Made by a program: the position numbers and the translations under genes
Source of the DNA: AP-15 sp963700185
GTDB taxonomy: Bacteria > Pseudomonadota > Alphaproteobacteria > ATCC43930 > CGMCC-115725
NCBI GenBank assembly: GCA_963700185.1
Contig: CAVOWP010000008.1
Location: 288,884-352,883 of the forward strand
Length of the DNA: 64,000 nucleotides
Reading direction: 5' to 3'
The notes under the pieces: generated by a model
What the model saw: the letters and a program-made list of their open reading frames with translations, nothing else
Database searches by the model: none
What the model was told of the DNA's origin: nothing
Shown here: piece after piece, positions 8,252 through 17,461 of the stretch
Numbering within the stretch: the first letter of the stretch is position 1
How the letters are laid out: each line of letters starts with the position of its first letter

Positions 8252-9184
8252 TCAACCGTCCGACTTCAAATGCCGCCATTCATTGGGGGGCCGAGTCGCC
8301 TCATCGAGCGGAAACGGCGCCGGGGTCGGGAGGGATACGGGTTCGGCCCTCTCGGCAGGCTCGGTCTTGCGGGCTTGGGCGGCGCGCTTGAGGCGCAAAT
8401 AGGAGCGGATGGTCAGCGGGATCGAGCTGACATAGACGATGCCGACGACGGTCAGGGTCAGCCAAGGCTCGGTGGTCAGGAACGCCGTCGCGACGCCAAA
8501 GGCGAGCAAGGTGGGGACAACCATATGGTGCGGAATGCGGATCCGCTTCAGCGATACGGTCGGGACCTTGCTGATCATCAACAGCGCGATGCCGGTCACC
8601 GTGACGGCGCTCAGATAAGGCGAGCGGAACAGCCAGTCGCCCCATTCGAAGCTGAGGAACATCGGCACCATGACGAGCCCCGCTCCGGCCGGCGCCGGCG
8701 CGCCGGTGAAGAACGGCGCGGCGTAGGACAGCATCTCGTGGCTGGCCGCGGTGTTGAAGCGCGCCAGACGCAGCGCGCAACAGACCGCAAAGAGCAGTGC
8801 GATCGCCCAGCCGAGACCGTGCAGTTCCGACAATGTCCACAAATAAAGCACCGCGGCCGGAGCCACGCCGAAGCTGACAAAATCCGACAGGCTGTCGAGC
8901 TCGGCCCCGAAACTCGAAGTCGCTTTCAGGAGGCGCGCCATGCGTCCGTCCAGCCCATCGAAGATGCCGGCGGCGATGATGGCAAAGACCGCCATCTCGA
9001 AATTCCCGCCCATCGCAAAGCGCATCGCCGTCATCCCGGCGCACAGCGCGAGCAATGTCAGCACGTTCGGGACCATGCGGTTGACGGAAAGCCCCGAGAG
9101 CCGCGGTATCCGCTTGCGTGACCGCCGGGTTCTGGCCGAACGCATCCTCAAGGTTCTCCTCCCGTCGTCAGATCGCCGCTTCAT
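8252..9184 (-). CDS. pssA: CDP-diacylglycerol-serine O-phosphatidyltransferase
   Basis: 310 residues, with several membrane helices. The CDP-alcohol phosphotransferase motif is seen as DGLDGRMAR followed by FGAELDSLSD, giving the four metal-binding aspartates. It makes phosphatidylserine from CDP-diacylglycerol and serine in the inner membrane, the first step to phosphatidylethanolamine. The start overlaps the stop of psd (ATGA), so the two enzymes of the pathway are translationally coupled. The N-terminal 30 residues are very arginine-rich, and the C-terminal 40 are proline-rich; neither is part of the catalytic core. Confidence 0.94.
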   Translation of the reverse strand: MKRRSDDGRRTLRMRSARTRRSRKRIPRLSGLSVNRMVPNVLTLLALCAGMTAMRFAMGGNFEMAVFAIIAAGIFDGLDGRMARLLKATSSFGAELDSLSDFVSFGVAPAAVLYLWTLSELHGLGWAIALLFAVCCALRLARFNTAASHEMLSYAAPFFTGAPAPAGAGLVMVPMFLSFEWGDWLFRSPYLSAVTVTGIALLMISKVPTVSLKRIRIPHHMVVPTLLAFGVATAFLTTEPWLTLTVVGIVYVSSIPLTIRSYLRLKRAAQARKTEPAERAEPVSLPTPAPFPLDEATRPPNEWRHLKSDG

Positions 9185-9867
9185 TGGGCGATCCCCTGGC
9201 GCGGCGGCTCATCGGCGAGGCGGTCGGCGAGCACCGTTTCGCCGCCGATCATGCGCTGCCCCGCCACGACCATCGGGACATAAGGCGGCGGGCAGTAAAT
9301 GTCGACCCGCGAGCCAAACCGGATGATGCCGATCCGCTGGCCGCTCGCGACCTGCTGCCCGTCATAGAGATTGCAGACGATGCGCCGCGCGACGAGCCCG
9401 GCGACCAGCACAAAGGCAATCTCGGGACCTTCCTGCGGGGCGATGCGAATCGCCAGGCGCTCGTTGCCCTCGCTCGCCTTGTCGAGGCTCGCATTGACGA
9501 AGCGGCCCTTGGTGTAGCGCATCGCCGCCACCCTGCCGCCGACCGGCGCCCGGGTCACGTGAACGTCAAAGATGTTGAGAAAAATGCCGATCCGGACAGT
9601 TGCCAAATCGCCCATCGCCAGTTCGGGAGGCGGAGTTGCCGCGGCAATCGACACGACGATCCCATCGGCCGGGCTGATCAGCAGACCCGGCCGTGTCGGG
9701 GTCACCCGCCACGGATCGCGGAAGAAATAAACCATCCAGAATGTCACGACCGCAGCGGCCCAGCCGGCGGGAGCCCACAACAGGAACAGCACCAGGGTTG
9801 CGAGCACCCCGACGGCGACAAATTTGGCTCCGTCCGAGTGGAGCGGAGCAAGGACCCGGCGCAGCAC
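9181..9867 (-). CDS. psd: Phosphatidylserine decarboxylase
   Basis: 228 residues, matching the short alphaproteobacterial form. There are hydrophobic helices at about 15-48, then the FFRDPWR motif, and conserved histidine context NIFDVHVTRAPVGG. The self-cleavage site is the Gly-Ser in IRFGSRVDIY near residue 186; the serine becomes the pyruvoyl group. It converts phosphatidylserine to phosphatidylethanolamine. It is the first gene of the psd-pssA pair and lies 9 bases downstream of the large membrane gene of the MoxR operon, so co-transcription with that operon is possible. Confidence 0.95.
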   Translation of the reverse strand: MLRRVLAPLHSDGAKFVAVGVLATLVLFLLWAPAGWAAAVVTFWMVYFFRDPWRVTPTRPGLLISPADGIVVSIAAATPPPELAMGDLATVRIGIFLNIFDVHVTRAPVGGRVAAMRYTKGRFVNASLDKASEGNERLAIRIAPQEGPEIAFVLVAGLVARRIVCNLYDGQQVASGQRIGIIRFGSRVDIYCPPPYVPMVVAGQRMIGGETVLADRLADEPPRQGIAQ

Positions 9868-9876
9868 CGAAGTAAA

Positions 9877-11988
9877 TCAGCTTCCCTCGCGGCGCCAGGC
9901 CGCGAGCAGCCCGCCGACGATCAGCAGCAGCGCGGCGATGCCGGGCAGAAGCGGCGTTTCGCTGAAGCCGGTCACCGTGTAATCGCCATTGGCGCGGAAC
10001 CCCATCCAGTTCCGCCCGGCCGCCGCCCGATCCGGAGAGACCCGGCGAATATCCGGGATCGTGCCCGTACCCACCCAGAAGACCCCGCCCCCCGTCGCCG
10101 CCGCTATCGGGCCCAGTTTTTCGGGGGTGGTGCGGACATCGGCGAACTCGATCGGGTTGAGCGGGCCCGCCGCCGCCAGTGCCGTGCGGGTCCCGTCGGT
10201 CACACGGTAGAGCCCCATCTCGCTGATCGGGAGCCTGCCCGAGCTTCGCCCGCCGCTCTCCGGCGTCAAGGTGAGGCTCCGGCTGGAGCCGTCGGGCGCC
10301 GCGACGGTGACCGGCCGGTCGTCCGGTTCAAGCGATTGCTTTGTAACCACGAGGCTGTCGCCTTCGACCGTCGCGCGCAAGTCGTTTTCTTCGAGGTCGG
10401 GTTCCTTCATCAGCCAATAGGCGAGGCGCCGCAGCAGCTCCGCCTGTGGCCCGCCGCCTTCGAAGCCGCGCGCCCAGAACCACATCTGGTCGGACAGCAA
10501 TTGCGCCACCCGGCCCTGTCCGACGCGATCGAGCACCAGCAACGGCTCGCCATGGTCGCCGCTCATGACCGTAACGCCGTGCTGCACATGCGAATCGACC
10601 TGCCGGAACCAACGGCCCCAGGACGGCTGGCCACCCGGCGGGCCGGCCCCCGGCAGATCGTCGGTCACCGGGTGACGGCGGCCGAGATCAGTCAGCTGCG
10701 GCTTGAACCCCTCCTCGTACACATCGCCGGTCGGGTCGGTCGGCAAGATCGACCCAAGCGGCGTGCGGGAAAGGCTCATCGGCGTGCCAAAGCTCGGGCC
10801 GGCCGCCTCGAGAAAGGCCCCGCCCTTGCGGACATAGCGCGCGACGTTTTCGAGGTACGCCTGCGGGATGACCCCCCGGCGGCTGTACCGATCGAAGATG
10901 ATCAGATCGAACTCGTCGAGCTTGACGTCGAACAATTCGCGGATCGGAAAGGCGATCAGCGACAATTCACGGATCGGCGTGCCGTCCTGCTTTTCCGGCG
11001 GCCGCAGGATCGTGAAATGGACAAGGTCGACCGAGGGATCGGATTTGAGGATGTTGCGCCAGACGCGCTCGCCGGCATGCGGCTCGCCCGAGACGAGCAG
11101 CACGCGCAAGCGGTCGCGCACGCCATTGACCACGACGACCGCACGATTGTTGTCGAGCGTCAGCTCGCGCGGGCCAGGCTCGACCGCGAGCTCGAGAATA
11201 TTGGGTCCACCGTGGTCGATTGGCATCGTCAGCGGAACATCGCGGCCGACCGGTACGGTCACCTGCCGCGGCGGGCCGCCATCCTTGCGCCACGTCACGA
11301 CCGCCTGGCCCTGTGCGCCCTCCTGCTTGCCGGGTGAGGTTTCCGGCAAATCCGCGACCCGGATCTTGAGCTGTAGTTCTTTGCCGACCAGGCCAAAGCT
11401 CGGCGCCTGTGCGACGACGAGTCGGCGGTCGCCTTCGTCCGGCAGGCCTGAGAGCAGAACGTGCAGCGGCGCGCCGATCGTCTCGGCGGCAGCTTTGGCG
11501 TCGCCGGCAGGGACATCGTGCACCTGCCCGTCGGTGATCATAACGACCCCCGCGAGGCGCTGTCGCGGCACGTCGGACATGGCTTGGGTGAGTGCGGTGA
11601 ACAAGCGCGTCCCGTCATCGCCGGCACCGGGTTGCGGCTTTCCCGCCCTAATCACGCGGACATCGAGGTTGCGTTCGCGCCCGAGCCGATCGCTGAGTAC
11701 GGCCAGCGCCTCTTCGGTCGCATGCTGGCGATCGCCAATCCGCTGGCTCGGCAACTCGTCGACTATGATTATCGCGGTATCGCGTTGCGGGTCGCGCTTT
11801 TCTTCGACCACCGAAGGGTTGACGAGTGCAGCGAGCAGAATCGCGACGGCGATCATGCGCCACAGCACGCCCCGCGCCCCGCGCAGAACCCCGAAGGCGA
11901 GAAGGAGTAAACCCGCGGCGGCGAGCGCGGCGATCGCGTACCACGGCAGGAGCGGCGCGGTGGCGAGCGAAAATGCGTTGCCGGTCAT
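9877..11988 (-). CDS. Large membrane protein with VWA-like and glutamine-amidotransferase-like folds
   Basis: 703 residues. Two N-terminal helices (about 13-33 and 40-60) and one near the C-terminus (about 680-697) anchor a long periplasmic part. After the second helix, TAIIIVDELPSQ looks like a VWA fold whose metal site (DxSxS) is degenerate; later VVMITDGQVHD fits the same fold. The middle (about 300-470) resembles the class I glutamine-amidotransferase-like folds that occur in this family, with no catalytic Cys triad that I can see. It is the last member of the MoxR-DUF58-DUF4159 set and overlaps the DUF4159 gene (ATGA). Function unknown; likely part of a membrane complex remodelled by the MoxR ATPase. 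Confidence 0.8.
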   Translation of the reverse strand: MTGNAFSLATAPLLPWYAIAALAAAGLLLLAFGVLRGARGVLWRMIAVAILLAALVNPSVVEEKRDPQRDTAIIIVDELPSQRIGDRQHATEEALAVLSDRLGRERNLDVRVIRAGKPQPGAGDDGTRLFTALTQAMSDVPRQRLAGVVMITDGQVHDVPAGDAKAAAETIGAPLHVLLSGLPDEGDRRLVVAQAPSFGLVGKELQLKIRVADLPETSPGKQEGAQGQAVVTWRKDGGPPRQVTVPVGRDVPLTMPIDHGGPNILELAVEPGPRELTLDNNRAVVVVNGVRDRLRVLLVSGEPHAGERVWRNILKSDPSVDLVHFTILRPPEKQDGTPIRELSLIAFPIRELFDVKLDEFDLIIFDRYSRRGVIPQAYLENVARYVRKGGAFLEAAGPSFGTPMSLSRTPLGSILPTDPTGDVYEEGFKPQLTDLGRRHPVTDDLPGAGPPGGQPSWGRWFRQVDSHVQHGVTVMSGDHGEPLLVLDRVGQGRVAQLLSDQMWFWARGFEGGGPQAELLRRLAYWLMKEPDLEENDLRATVEGDSLVVTKQSLEPDDRPVTVAAPDGSSRSLTLTPESGGRSSGRLPISEMGLYRVTDGTRTALAAAGPLNPIEFADVRTTPEKLGPIAAATGGGVFWVGTGTIPDIRRVSPDRAAAGRNWMGFRANGDYTVTGFSETPLLPGIAALLLIVGGLLAAWRREGS

Positions 11989-14702
11989 TGACCCAGGCGC
12001 TCCAGGATGGCTGGCACGTGAACCTGGTCCGATTTGTAGTTGCCGGTCAGGACATACATGACGAGATTGATGCCGAAGCGCATCGCCATTTCGCGCTGCG
12101 GCTCACCACCGGGAACCACGGCAAATGCCGGGCGGCCTTGCGCGTCGATCGCCCACGCGCCGGCCCAATCGTTGGCGCCAACGATAACGCTGGAGACACC
12201 ATCGTTGACGCGGTCCTCGACCGGCTCGACCCACAATGTCCCGACATTCCAGCGCCCCGGGAATTCGTGCATCAGATAGAAGGACTTGGTCAGCACATGA
12301 TCGGGCGGGATCGGCACAAGCGGCGGCATCTTGATCCCTGCCACCAATCGGCGAAGCCGCTGCGCGGAAGAATCCGCGCCGCCGACCGGGCCGGGGGTCT
12401 GGTCGTTGACGTCGCGCGTATCGAACAGGATCGTGCCGCCGGTATCGAGATACCGGTTGATCCGCTCGACGGCCTTTGGCGACGGCGCTGCCTGGCTCGA
12501 TACGACCGGCCAGTAGAGCAGCGGAAAGAAGATCAACTCGTCACTTTCGATGTCGACCGCGAGCGGTTCGGCGGTTTCGACCGCAGTACGCCGGTTCAAT
12601 GTTGCCGTCAGACCGATCAGACCGGCCCGGCTGACCGCGTCCGTCTCTTGACTTCCGGTGCGGACGTAAGCCAGGCGAAGCTCGGACGTCGCCTGCACCA
12701 CGAAGGCGTCGTCGGCATGGGCCACAGACGCGGCTCCGAGCAGGGCAGGGAGTATGACCGAAGCGAGTCGCGCCGGACGACGACGCAGGAGCCCGCGCAA
12801 TCCGTAAGCGATCAGCAGATCGGCGAGCGCGATGAGCAGTGCCGCCGTCAGCAGCGGCGGGCGCAAATCGACCTCGCGGCCAGCCGCGAAATTCTCACGC
12901 AGGATTTCCGGCGGCAGCCCCTCGACCGGCTTCAGCTCGGGGATTCCAGCAGAAAGGTTGAGCGCGCGGCGGGCATCGGCAGTGCCGTAAAAGCCTGGTG
13001 GATGCCGGGGCGAGGCTGTTGCGGTCGTGATCTCGGTGGGGGGGATCGGCCGGGCTGTGGGTGGGGGCCGCTGTAGCCGGCCAAACCCGTCGAGGGTCTC
13101 GACCGGCGCCAGAGCCTCCTCGCCCGCTTCCGTCACCCCCTGGCTCATCGCCTCGATCCGCCGCAGCATCTCGACGAAAAGGCCAGACAAAGCGAGGTTC
13201 GACCAGTCGGCGTTTGCCGTCGTGTGAACGAGAACAATCCAGCCTCTGCCGTGCCTCTCGGCCGTAACCAGCGGTGTGCCGTCGACCAGCCGCGCCCAGG
13301 TCTTGGCGGCGAGGTCCAGATCCGGCTCGGCCAGTACCTGGCGCGATACCGTGACATCGGCCGGGACGGCGAGCCCCGCGAATGGGCTTTCCGGCGCAAA
13401 CGGGGCGAGCTTTGCCGGCTGCTCCCATGACAGCGCGCCGCCGATCGTGCGACCGCCGCCGTGACGGAGCCGCACCGGCAACAATTGGTCGCCCTGCTCG
13501 GCAAGATGCGGCCCGGCGAAACGCAGCAGCAGCCCGCCGGCTTCGATCCATTTGCCGACAGCGGCCTCCTCCGCCGGCGAATCCGGTCCGGTATCGGCAA
13601 ACACCAGCACGGCTAACTCGCGCTTGAGAAGATCGGTAGCACTGCCCCGACGAAGTTCGGTGAACGGGCCGAGCGCCCGCTCGAGATAATAGTTTTCTCC
13701 GAGCAGCGGCTGTCCTTTGGCGTTCGGCGCCGCGACGATCCCGACCGGGCGACGGCGCCATCGCTCGTCGATCAGCAGCACCGAGCCGGCAGATTGATCG
13801 CCTTCGATCTCGATCCGGGTCATGCGGTTGCGCAACTCGCTGGGCATCGCCAGACGAAGCTCGGCACCCATTGCCCCCGGCTCGATCGTCGCGGCCTGGC
13901 GCGCCAGCAGGCGGCCATCCTCGCCGCTCGCTCGCACCTGAAAAAGACGCGGCGCGGGCGCCGGCAACGAACGCAGCACGACTCCCACGTCGTTCGCCTC
14001 GGCATTCCCGGCGGCGAGCATAACCGGAGCCTCGGCGGGCGGCGCGGTCAGATAGCGCAAGCTCCCCCGTTTCACGAGATAAGCTGCCAGCGCCTCGTTC
14101 CCGCCATCATCCGCGACGCCGTCGCTGAGCCAGACGGCGGAGTTCGCCTCCGGCAAGGAGAGGGCTTCGAGGCGACCCATCGCGGTGCGCCGGTCGACGG
14201 GCCATGGTTTGGGCAGCAACGCCTGAACCGCCGCCGCCGCATCCGCTGCGCGCACCGGGCGCAATGGCGCTGCCGGCTCGTCCACCGCGGTCGGTCCGGT
14301 TGTGACCAGCACCACCTGCCGGTCTTCGCGCTCCGCCTCGGCCAGCAGCTCGCCAAGCGCCGCCTGCCGGGCCGGCCAGTCGTGCGCCGCGGCCCAGCCG
14401 TCATCGACCACGAGCACGATCGGGCCTGTTGCCGCAAGGCGCGCCTGCGGATTGAGCAGCGGGTGGGCGACTGCCACAATGACCAGAGCGGCCAATAAGA
14501 TGCGCAGCAGGATCAGCCATAACGGGGTCCGCGCCGGCGTCTCCTCGCGCGGCACCAGCCCGAGCAGCAGGCGGACCGCCGGAAAGGCGATGCGGCGCGG
14601 CGCCGGCGGCGTGACCCGCAACAGCCACCAGATGATCGGCAGCGCCGCCAAAGCCACGAGCAGCCACGGCGAGACGAAAGCGAGGGAACCGAGCGCCAGC
14701 AT
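11985..14702 (-). CDS. BatA-N / DUF4159 membrane protein
   Basis: 905 residues. The N-terminus (about 5-80) has the two-helix BatA pattern LAFVSPWLLVALAALPIIWWLLRVTPP. A VWA-like segment follows (IVLVVDDGWAAAHDW), again without an intact metal site. A long periplasmic region and another membrane helix (about 625-645) come next. The C-terminal 250 residues are the DUF4159 domain, including FFPLLYWPVV and DTGGTILFDTRD. Such proteins are always found with MoxR and DUF58 partners in alphaproteobacteria. Role unproven; cell-envelope or stress function is the usual guess. It overlaps the next gene by 4 bases and is separated from DUF58 by a palindromic repeat. Confidence 0.85.
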   Translation of the reverse strand: MLALGSLAFVSPWLLVALAALPIIWWLLRVTPPAPRRIAFPAVRLLLGLVPREETPARTPLWLILLRILLAALVIVAVAHPLLNPQARLAATGPIVLVVDDGWAAAHDWPARQAALGELLAEAEREDRQVVLVTTGPTAVDEPAAPLRPVRAADAAAAVQALLPKPWPVDRRTAMGRLEALSLPEANSAVWLSDGVADDGGNEALAAYLVKRGSLRYLTAPPAEAPVMLAAGNAEANDVGVVLRSLPAPAPRLFQVRASGEDGRLLARQAATIEPGAMGAELRLAMPSELRNRMTRIEIEGDQSAGSVLLIDERWRRRPVGIVAAPNAKGQPLLGENYYLERALGPFTELRRGSATDLLKRELAVLVFADTGPDSPAEEAAVGKWIEAGGLLLRFAGPHLAEQGDQLLPVRLRHGGGRTIGGALSWEQPAKLAPFAPESPFAGLAVPADVTVSRQVLAEPDLDLAAKTWARLVDGTPLVTAERHGRGWIVLVHTTANADWSNLALSGLFVEMLRRIEAMSQGVTEAGEEALAPVETLDGFGRLQRPPPTARPIPPTEITTATASPRHPPGFYGTADARRALNLSAGIPELKPVEGLPPEILRENFAAGREVDLRPPLLTAALLIALADLLIAYGLRGLLRRRPARLASVILPALLGAASVAHADDAFVVQATSELRLAYVRTGSQETDAVSRAGLIGLTATLNRRTAVETAEPLAVDIESDELIFFPLLYWPVVSSQAAPSPKAVERINRYLDTGGTILFDTRDVNDQTPGPVGGADSSAQRLRRLVAGIKMPPLVPIPPDHVLTKSFYLMHEFPGRWNVGTLWVEPVEDRVNDGVSSVIVGANDWAGAWAIDAQGRPAFAVVPGGEPQREMAMRFGINLVMYVLTGNYKSDQVHVPAILERLGQ

Positions 14703-14730
14703 TGGTTAGTCCACAGCCGCTTCGTGGTTG

Positions 14731-14866
14731 CCCTCACCCACCCAGCCCTGGCGGGCTGGGTCCCCCCTCTCCCGCAATGCGGGAGAGGAGCTTTGAGGGG
14801 AATCCTTTGTAGCCCCTCTCCCGCACTGCGGGAGAGGGTGCCGAGCGAAGCGAGGCGGGTGAGGGT
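14731..14866. repeat. Composite palindromic (REP/BIME-like) element inside the MoxR operon
   Basis: Two near-identical hairpins, each of about ten-base arms reading CCTCTCCCGC / GCGGGAGAGG with a three-base loop, lie at 14766-14788 and 14814-14838. They are enclosed by a longer inverted pair, CCCTCACCC at 14731 and GGGTGAGGG ending near 14866; a smaller hairpin, CCCAGCC / GGCTGGG, sits at 14741-14760. This is the structure of the abundant intergenic palindromes of alphaproteobacteria. It fills most of the 178-base gap between DUF58 and DUF4159, where it could act as an mRNA processing or stability site. Confidence 0.8.
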
Positions 14867-14880
14867 GCTGCCGGGTCATT

Positions 14881-15822
14881 TCACCGCCGCCGGTCGGCCG
14901 ACAGCGCGGCGTATAGCGCCAATAAGGCGAGGTGCGGGGGGCGATCGGTGCGGTGGAAGCCGAAGCTCCAGCGCAGGGCTGAGGCGATTGCGGCGAGCTC
15001 CTCGCGATGACGCCGGAACCGCTCGGAGTAAGCTTCGCGGACGCTCTCGACGCGGCTGATTACGACCTGATCGCGCTCCTCTATCCCCTCGAAGCGCACG
15101 CGCCCGTCGAACGGCAGGTCCTCCTCCGCCGGGTCGACGACCTGCAACAGATGGCCCTTGAGCCCTGCTGCGGCAAAGCGGGCGATTGCGCTGTTGACGG
15201 CATCCGTCGGCGACAGGAAATCCCCGATGAATACTAGCTGCGCCGAACGCGGCAGCGGCTCGAAGGCGGGGAGGCTCGCCGCATCGCGCTGGTCGCGGCC
15301 GATCAGCTCGGCTACCCGGGACAACGCAATGCGTCCGCTTATCGGGGCCATGCCGCTGCCGAGCACGGTGAGGCGCTCGCCGCCACGGACGAGGAGGCTC
15401 GCCAACGCGACAAGAAGCAGCTCCGCCCGGTCGCGCTTGGTCGGCCACTCAGCGCCCGGCACGTAATCCGCCGAAGTGTAGCTCATCGACGCCGAGCCGT
15501 CGCGCCACAGCCACACGCTCTGCGCAGCTTCCCATTCGGTTTCGCGGACATAGAGCCGCTGCGATTTCGCGCTCTCGCGCCAGTCGATGCGGGTCGCCGC
15601 GTCGCCCGGTTCATATTGGCGGAATTGCCAGAAGGTCTCGCCTTGGCCGACACGCCGGCGTCCGTGCACCCCCTGAGCGACGGTGACGGCAACCCGCTCG
15701 GCTGCGACGAGAAGCGGCGGCAGCACGGCAGCGGCCTGCTCCGCCCGGTCACGCAGCGCGGCGGGCGCCGGAGTGCCGCGCGACAGAAATCCCGCGCCGA
15801 CAAGCGTTTGGGTCAGGCTCAA
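14881..15822 (-). CDS. DUF58 domain protein
   Basis: 313 residues from a TTG at 15822 that overlaps the MoxR stop (TTGA). A longer frame starting at 16029 lies inside moxR and is rejected. The DUF58 signature is seen in GETFWQFRQYEPGDAATRIDW followed by RLYVRETEWE, and a VWA-like region starts at VWLWRDGSASM with one of the metal-site residues. DUF58 proteins work with MoxR AAA+ ATPases, probably as the VWA-type substrate adaptor. The order MoxR, DUF58, DUF4159, amidotransferase-like protein is the standard alphaproteobacterial arrangement. Confidence 0.88.
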   Translation of the reverse strand: MSLTQTLVGAGFLSRGTPAPAALRDRAEQAAAVLPPLLVAAERVAVTVAQGVHGRRRVGQGETFWQFRQYEPGDAATRIDWRESAKSQRLYVRETEWEAAQSVWLWRDGSASMSYTSADYVPGAEWPTKRDRAELLLVALASLLVRGGERLTVLGSGMAPISGRIALSRVAELIGRDQRDAASLPAFEPLPRSAQLVFIGDFLSPTDAVNSAIARFAAAGLKGHLLQVVDPAEEDLPFDGRVRFEGIEERDQVVISRVESVREAYSERFRRHREELAAIASALRWSFGFHRTDRPPHLALLALYAALSADRRR

Positions 15823-16826
15823 CGGAGCGGTGCCGAAATCTGCTCGATGACCTGGGCCACCGTGACACCTTCGGCGCGGCCGGCGAAGCTGACCGCCATG
15901 CGGTGCCGCAGGACCGGCGGCGCCAAAGCGAGAACATCGTCGATCGACGGGCTGAACCGGCCGTCGATCAAGGCCCGGGCCCGGCAGGCGAGCATCAGGG
16001 CCTGGCTGGCGCGGGGTCCCGGCCCCCACGACACGAAACGCCGGACCCCCTCGATCCCCGTCTCGTCCGGTCTGCCGGAACGGACCAGCGAAAGGATCGC
16101 CTCGACGACGCTTTCACCGACCGGAATGCGGCGCACCAGGCGCTGCGCCGCCATCAACTCGGCGACATTCATCGCCGGCCGCGGCCGGTCCTCGATGATT
16201 CCGGTCGTCGCGATCAGCATCTGCCGCTCGGCGTCGAGGTCGGGGTAATCGACGTCGATCTGCAACAGGAAGCGATCGAGCTGGGCTTCCGGCAGCGGAT
16301 AGGTGCCCTCCTGCTCGAGCGGGTTTTGCGTCGCCAGGACGTGAAACGGCCGCGGCAGCGGATGATATTGGCCGGCGATCGAGACGCGGCCCTCCTGCAT
16401 CGCCTGCAGCAGCGCCGACTGCGTGCGCGGGCTCGCGCGGTTGATCTCGTCCGCCATCAACAGCTGGCAAAAGACGGGGCCCGGGATGAAACGGAACGAG
16501 CGCCGTCCGCTCTCGCTTTCTTCGAGGACCTCGGAGCCGAGAATATCGGCGGGCATCAGGTCGGGCGTGCATTGGATGCGCTTGTCGTCGAGGCCGAGGA
16601 TCGTGCCCAAGGTCTCGACCAACCGGGTCTTGGCGAGACCGGGGACGCCGATCAGCAGCGTATGCCCGCCGCACAACAGCGTGATCAAGGCTTGCTCGAC
16701 CACTTCGCGCTGACCAAAGATGATTTCGCCGATGCGCTCACGCACCAGGCTGAGGCTTCGGCCCAGGGCCTCGACCTCGGCAACCAGATCAGGGGAGGAG
16801 GCGTTGACGGATGCAGTGGAAGTCAA
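15819..16826 (-). CDS. MoxR-family AAA+ ATPase
   Basis: 335 residues from TTG at 16826, which has GAGGGA about 10 bases upstream and gives the usual family length; no ATG fits. Walker A is GVPGLAKT, Walker B is LLMADEINRA, sensor 1 lies in HVLATQNPLEQEGTYPLPEAQLD and the arginine finger region in RFVSWGPGPRASQAL. MoxR proteins are chaperone-like ATPases acting on VWA-domain partners, here presumably the three downstream products. It is divergent from the DUF1285 gene with only 25 bases between starts, so the promoters must overlap the coding regions. Confidence 0.92.
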   Translation of the reverse strand: MTSTASVNASSPDLVAEVEALGRSLSLVRERIGEIIFGQREVVEQALITLLCGGHTLLIGVPGLAKTRLVETLGTILGLDDKRIQCTPDLMPADILGSEVLEESESGRRSFRFIPGPVFCQLLMADEINRASPRTQSALLQAMQEGRVSIAGQYHPLPRPFHVLATQNPLEQEGTYPLPEAQLDRFLLQIDVDYPDLDAERQMLIATTGIIEDRPRPAMNVAELMAAQRLVRRIPVGESVVEAILSLVRSGRPDETGIEGVRRFVSWGPGPRASQALMLACRARALIDGRFSPSIDDVLALAPPVLRHRMAVSFAGRAEGVTVAQVIEQISAPLR

Positions 16827-16851
16827 ACAGAACGATCCCTCTTCAAACTCT

Positions 16852-17424
16852 ATGGCGGGTGCAAGGCTGACCCAAAATACCGGCTCCGGCAACTCCTCCC
16901 CGGCGATCGCTGCCTCCACCGGGAAGCAGCCGCCGATCGACCGCGGCGAGCTCAAGATGCGGATCGCGCGCGACGGTACCTGGTTTTATCGCGGATCTCC
17001 CATCGGCCGCTGGCCTCTCGTCAAGCTTTTCGCCTCCGTTCTGCGCCGCGAGGCGGATGGCCGTTATTGGCTGGTCACCCCGGCCGAGCGCGGCCGCATC
17101 GAGGTCGAGGACGTGCCCTTTCTCGCCGTGGCGGTGACGGTCGAGGGCGAAGGTCGCGACCAGCAACTGATATTCCGCACCAATCTGGACGAATTTGTGA
17201 CGGCGGGACCCGACAACCCTCTTCGCGTTGAAACGGCTGCGAGCGGCGAGCCGGCGCCCTATATTCTGGTACGAGACCGACTCGAAGCTCGGCTCGCGCG
17301 ACCGGTGTTTTATGAGCTTGTCGAACTCGGGACGGAGGAACCGATCGGAGAGACGATGCAATTCGGGGTGTGGAGCAGAGGGGTATTCTTTCGGCTGGGC
17401 GAGCCTGCACCGGATTGGGAGTGA
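16852..17424 (+). CDS. DUF1285 family protein
   Basis: 190 residues from ATG at 16852. The core has the family pattern MRIARDGTWFYRGSPIGRWPLVKLFASVLRR (residues about 36-66), then YWLVTPAERGRIEVEDVPF. The family is a two-domain all-beta fold of unknown function, common in Alphaproteobacteria. In this genome, as elsewhere, it is followed by a Nudix hydrolase, a small membrane protein and the CCA-adding enzyme, all on one strand with short gaps, so they form an operon. The first 30 residues are variable, so the exact start is uncertain. Confidence 0.9.
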   Translation: MAGARLTQNTGSGNSSPAIAASTGKQPPIDRGELKMRIARDGTWFYRGSPIGRWPLVKLFASVLRREADGRYWLVTPAERGRIEVEDVPFLAVAVTVEGEGRDQQLIFRTNLDEFVTAGPDNPLRVETAASGEPAPYILVRDRLEARLARPVFYELVELGTEEPIGETMQFGVWSRGVFFRLGEPAPDWE

Positions 17425-17461
17425 AGACGCCATCTCGACCGGGGGAATCGAGGCCAAATCA

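Noticed and set aside
8141..9121. 326-codon frame opposite pssA
   Set aside because: Low-complexity, charged, no motifs; pssA on the other strand is certain.
9118..11337. 739-codon open frame on the plus strand opposite psd and the large membrane gene
   Set aside because: It mirrors the codon pattern of the real minus-strand genes, is full of Arg, Pro and His with no domain, and has no ribosome-binding site. Typical antisense shadow in GC-rich DNA.
14881..16029. DUF58 protein of 382 residues starting at 16029
   Set aside because: The first 69 codons lie inside moxR and are unlike the family; the TTG at 15822 overlapping the moxR stop fits better.
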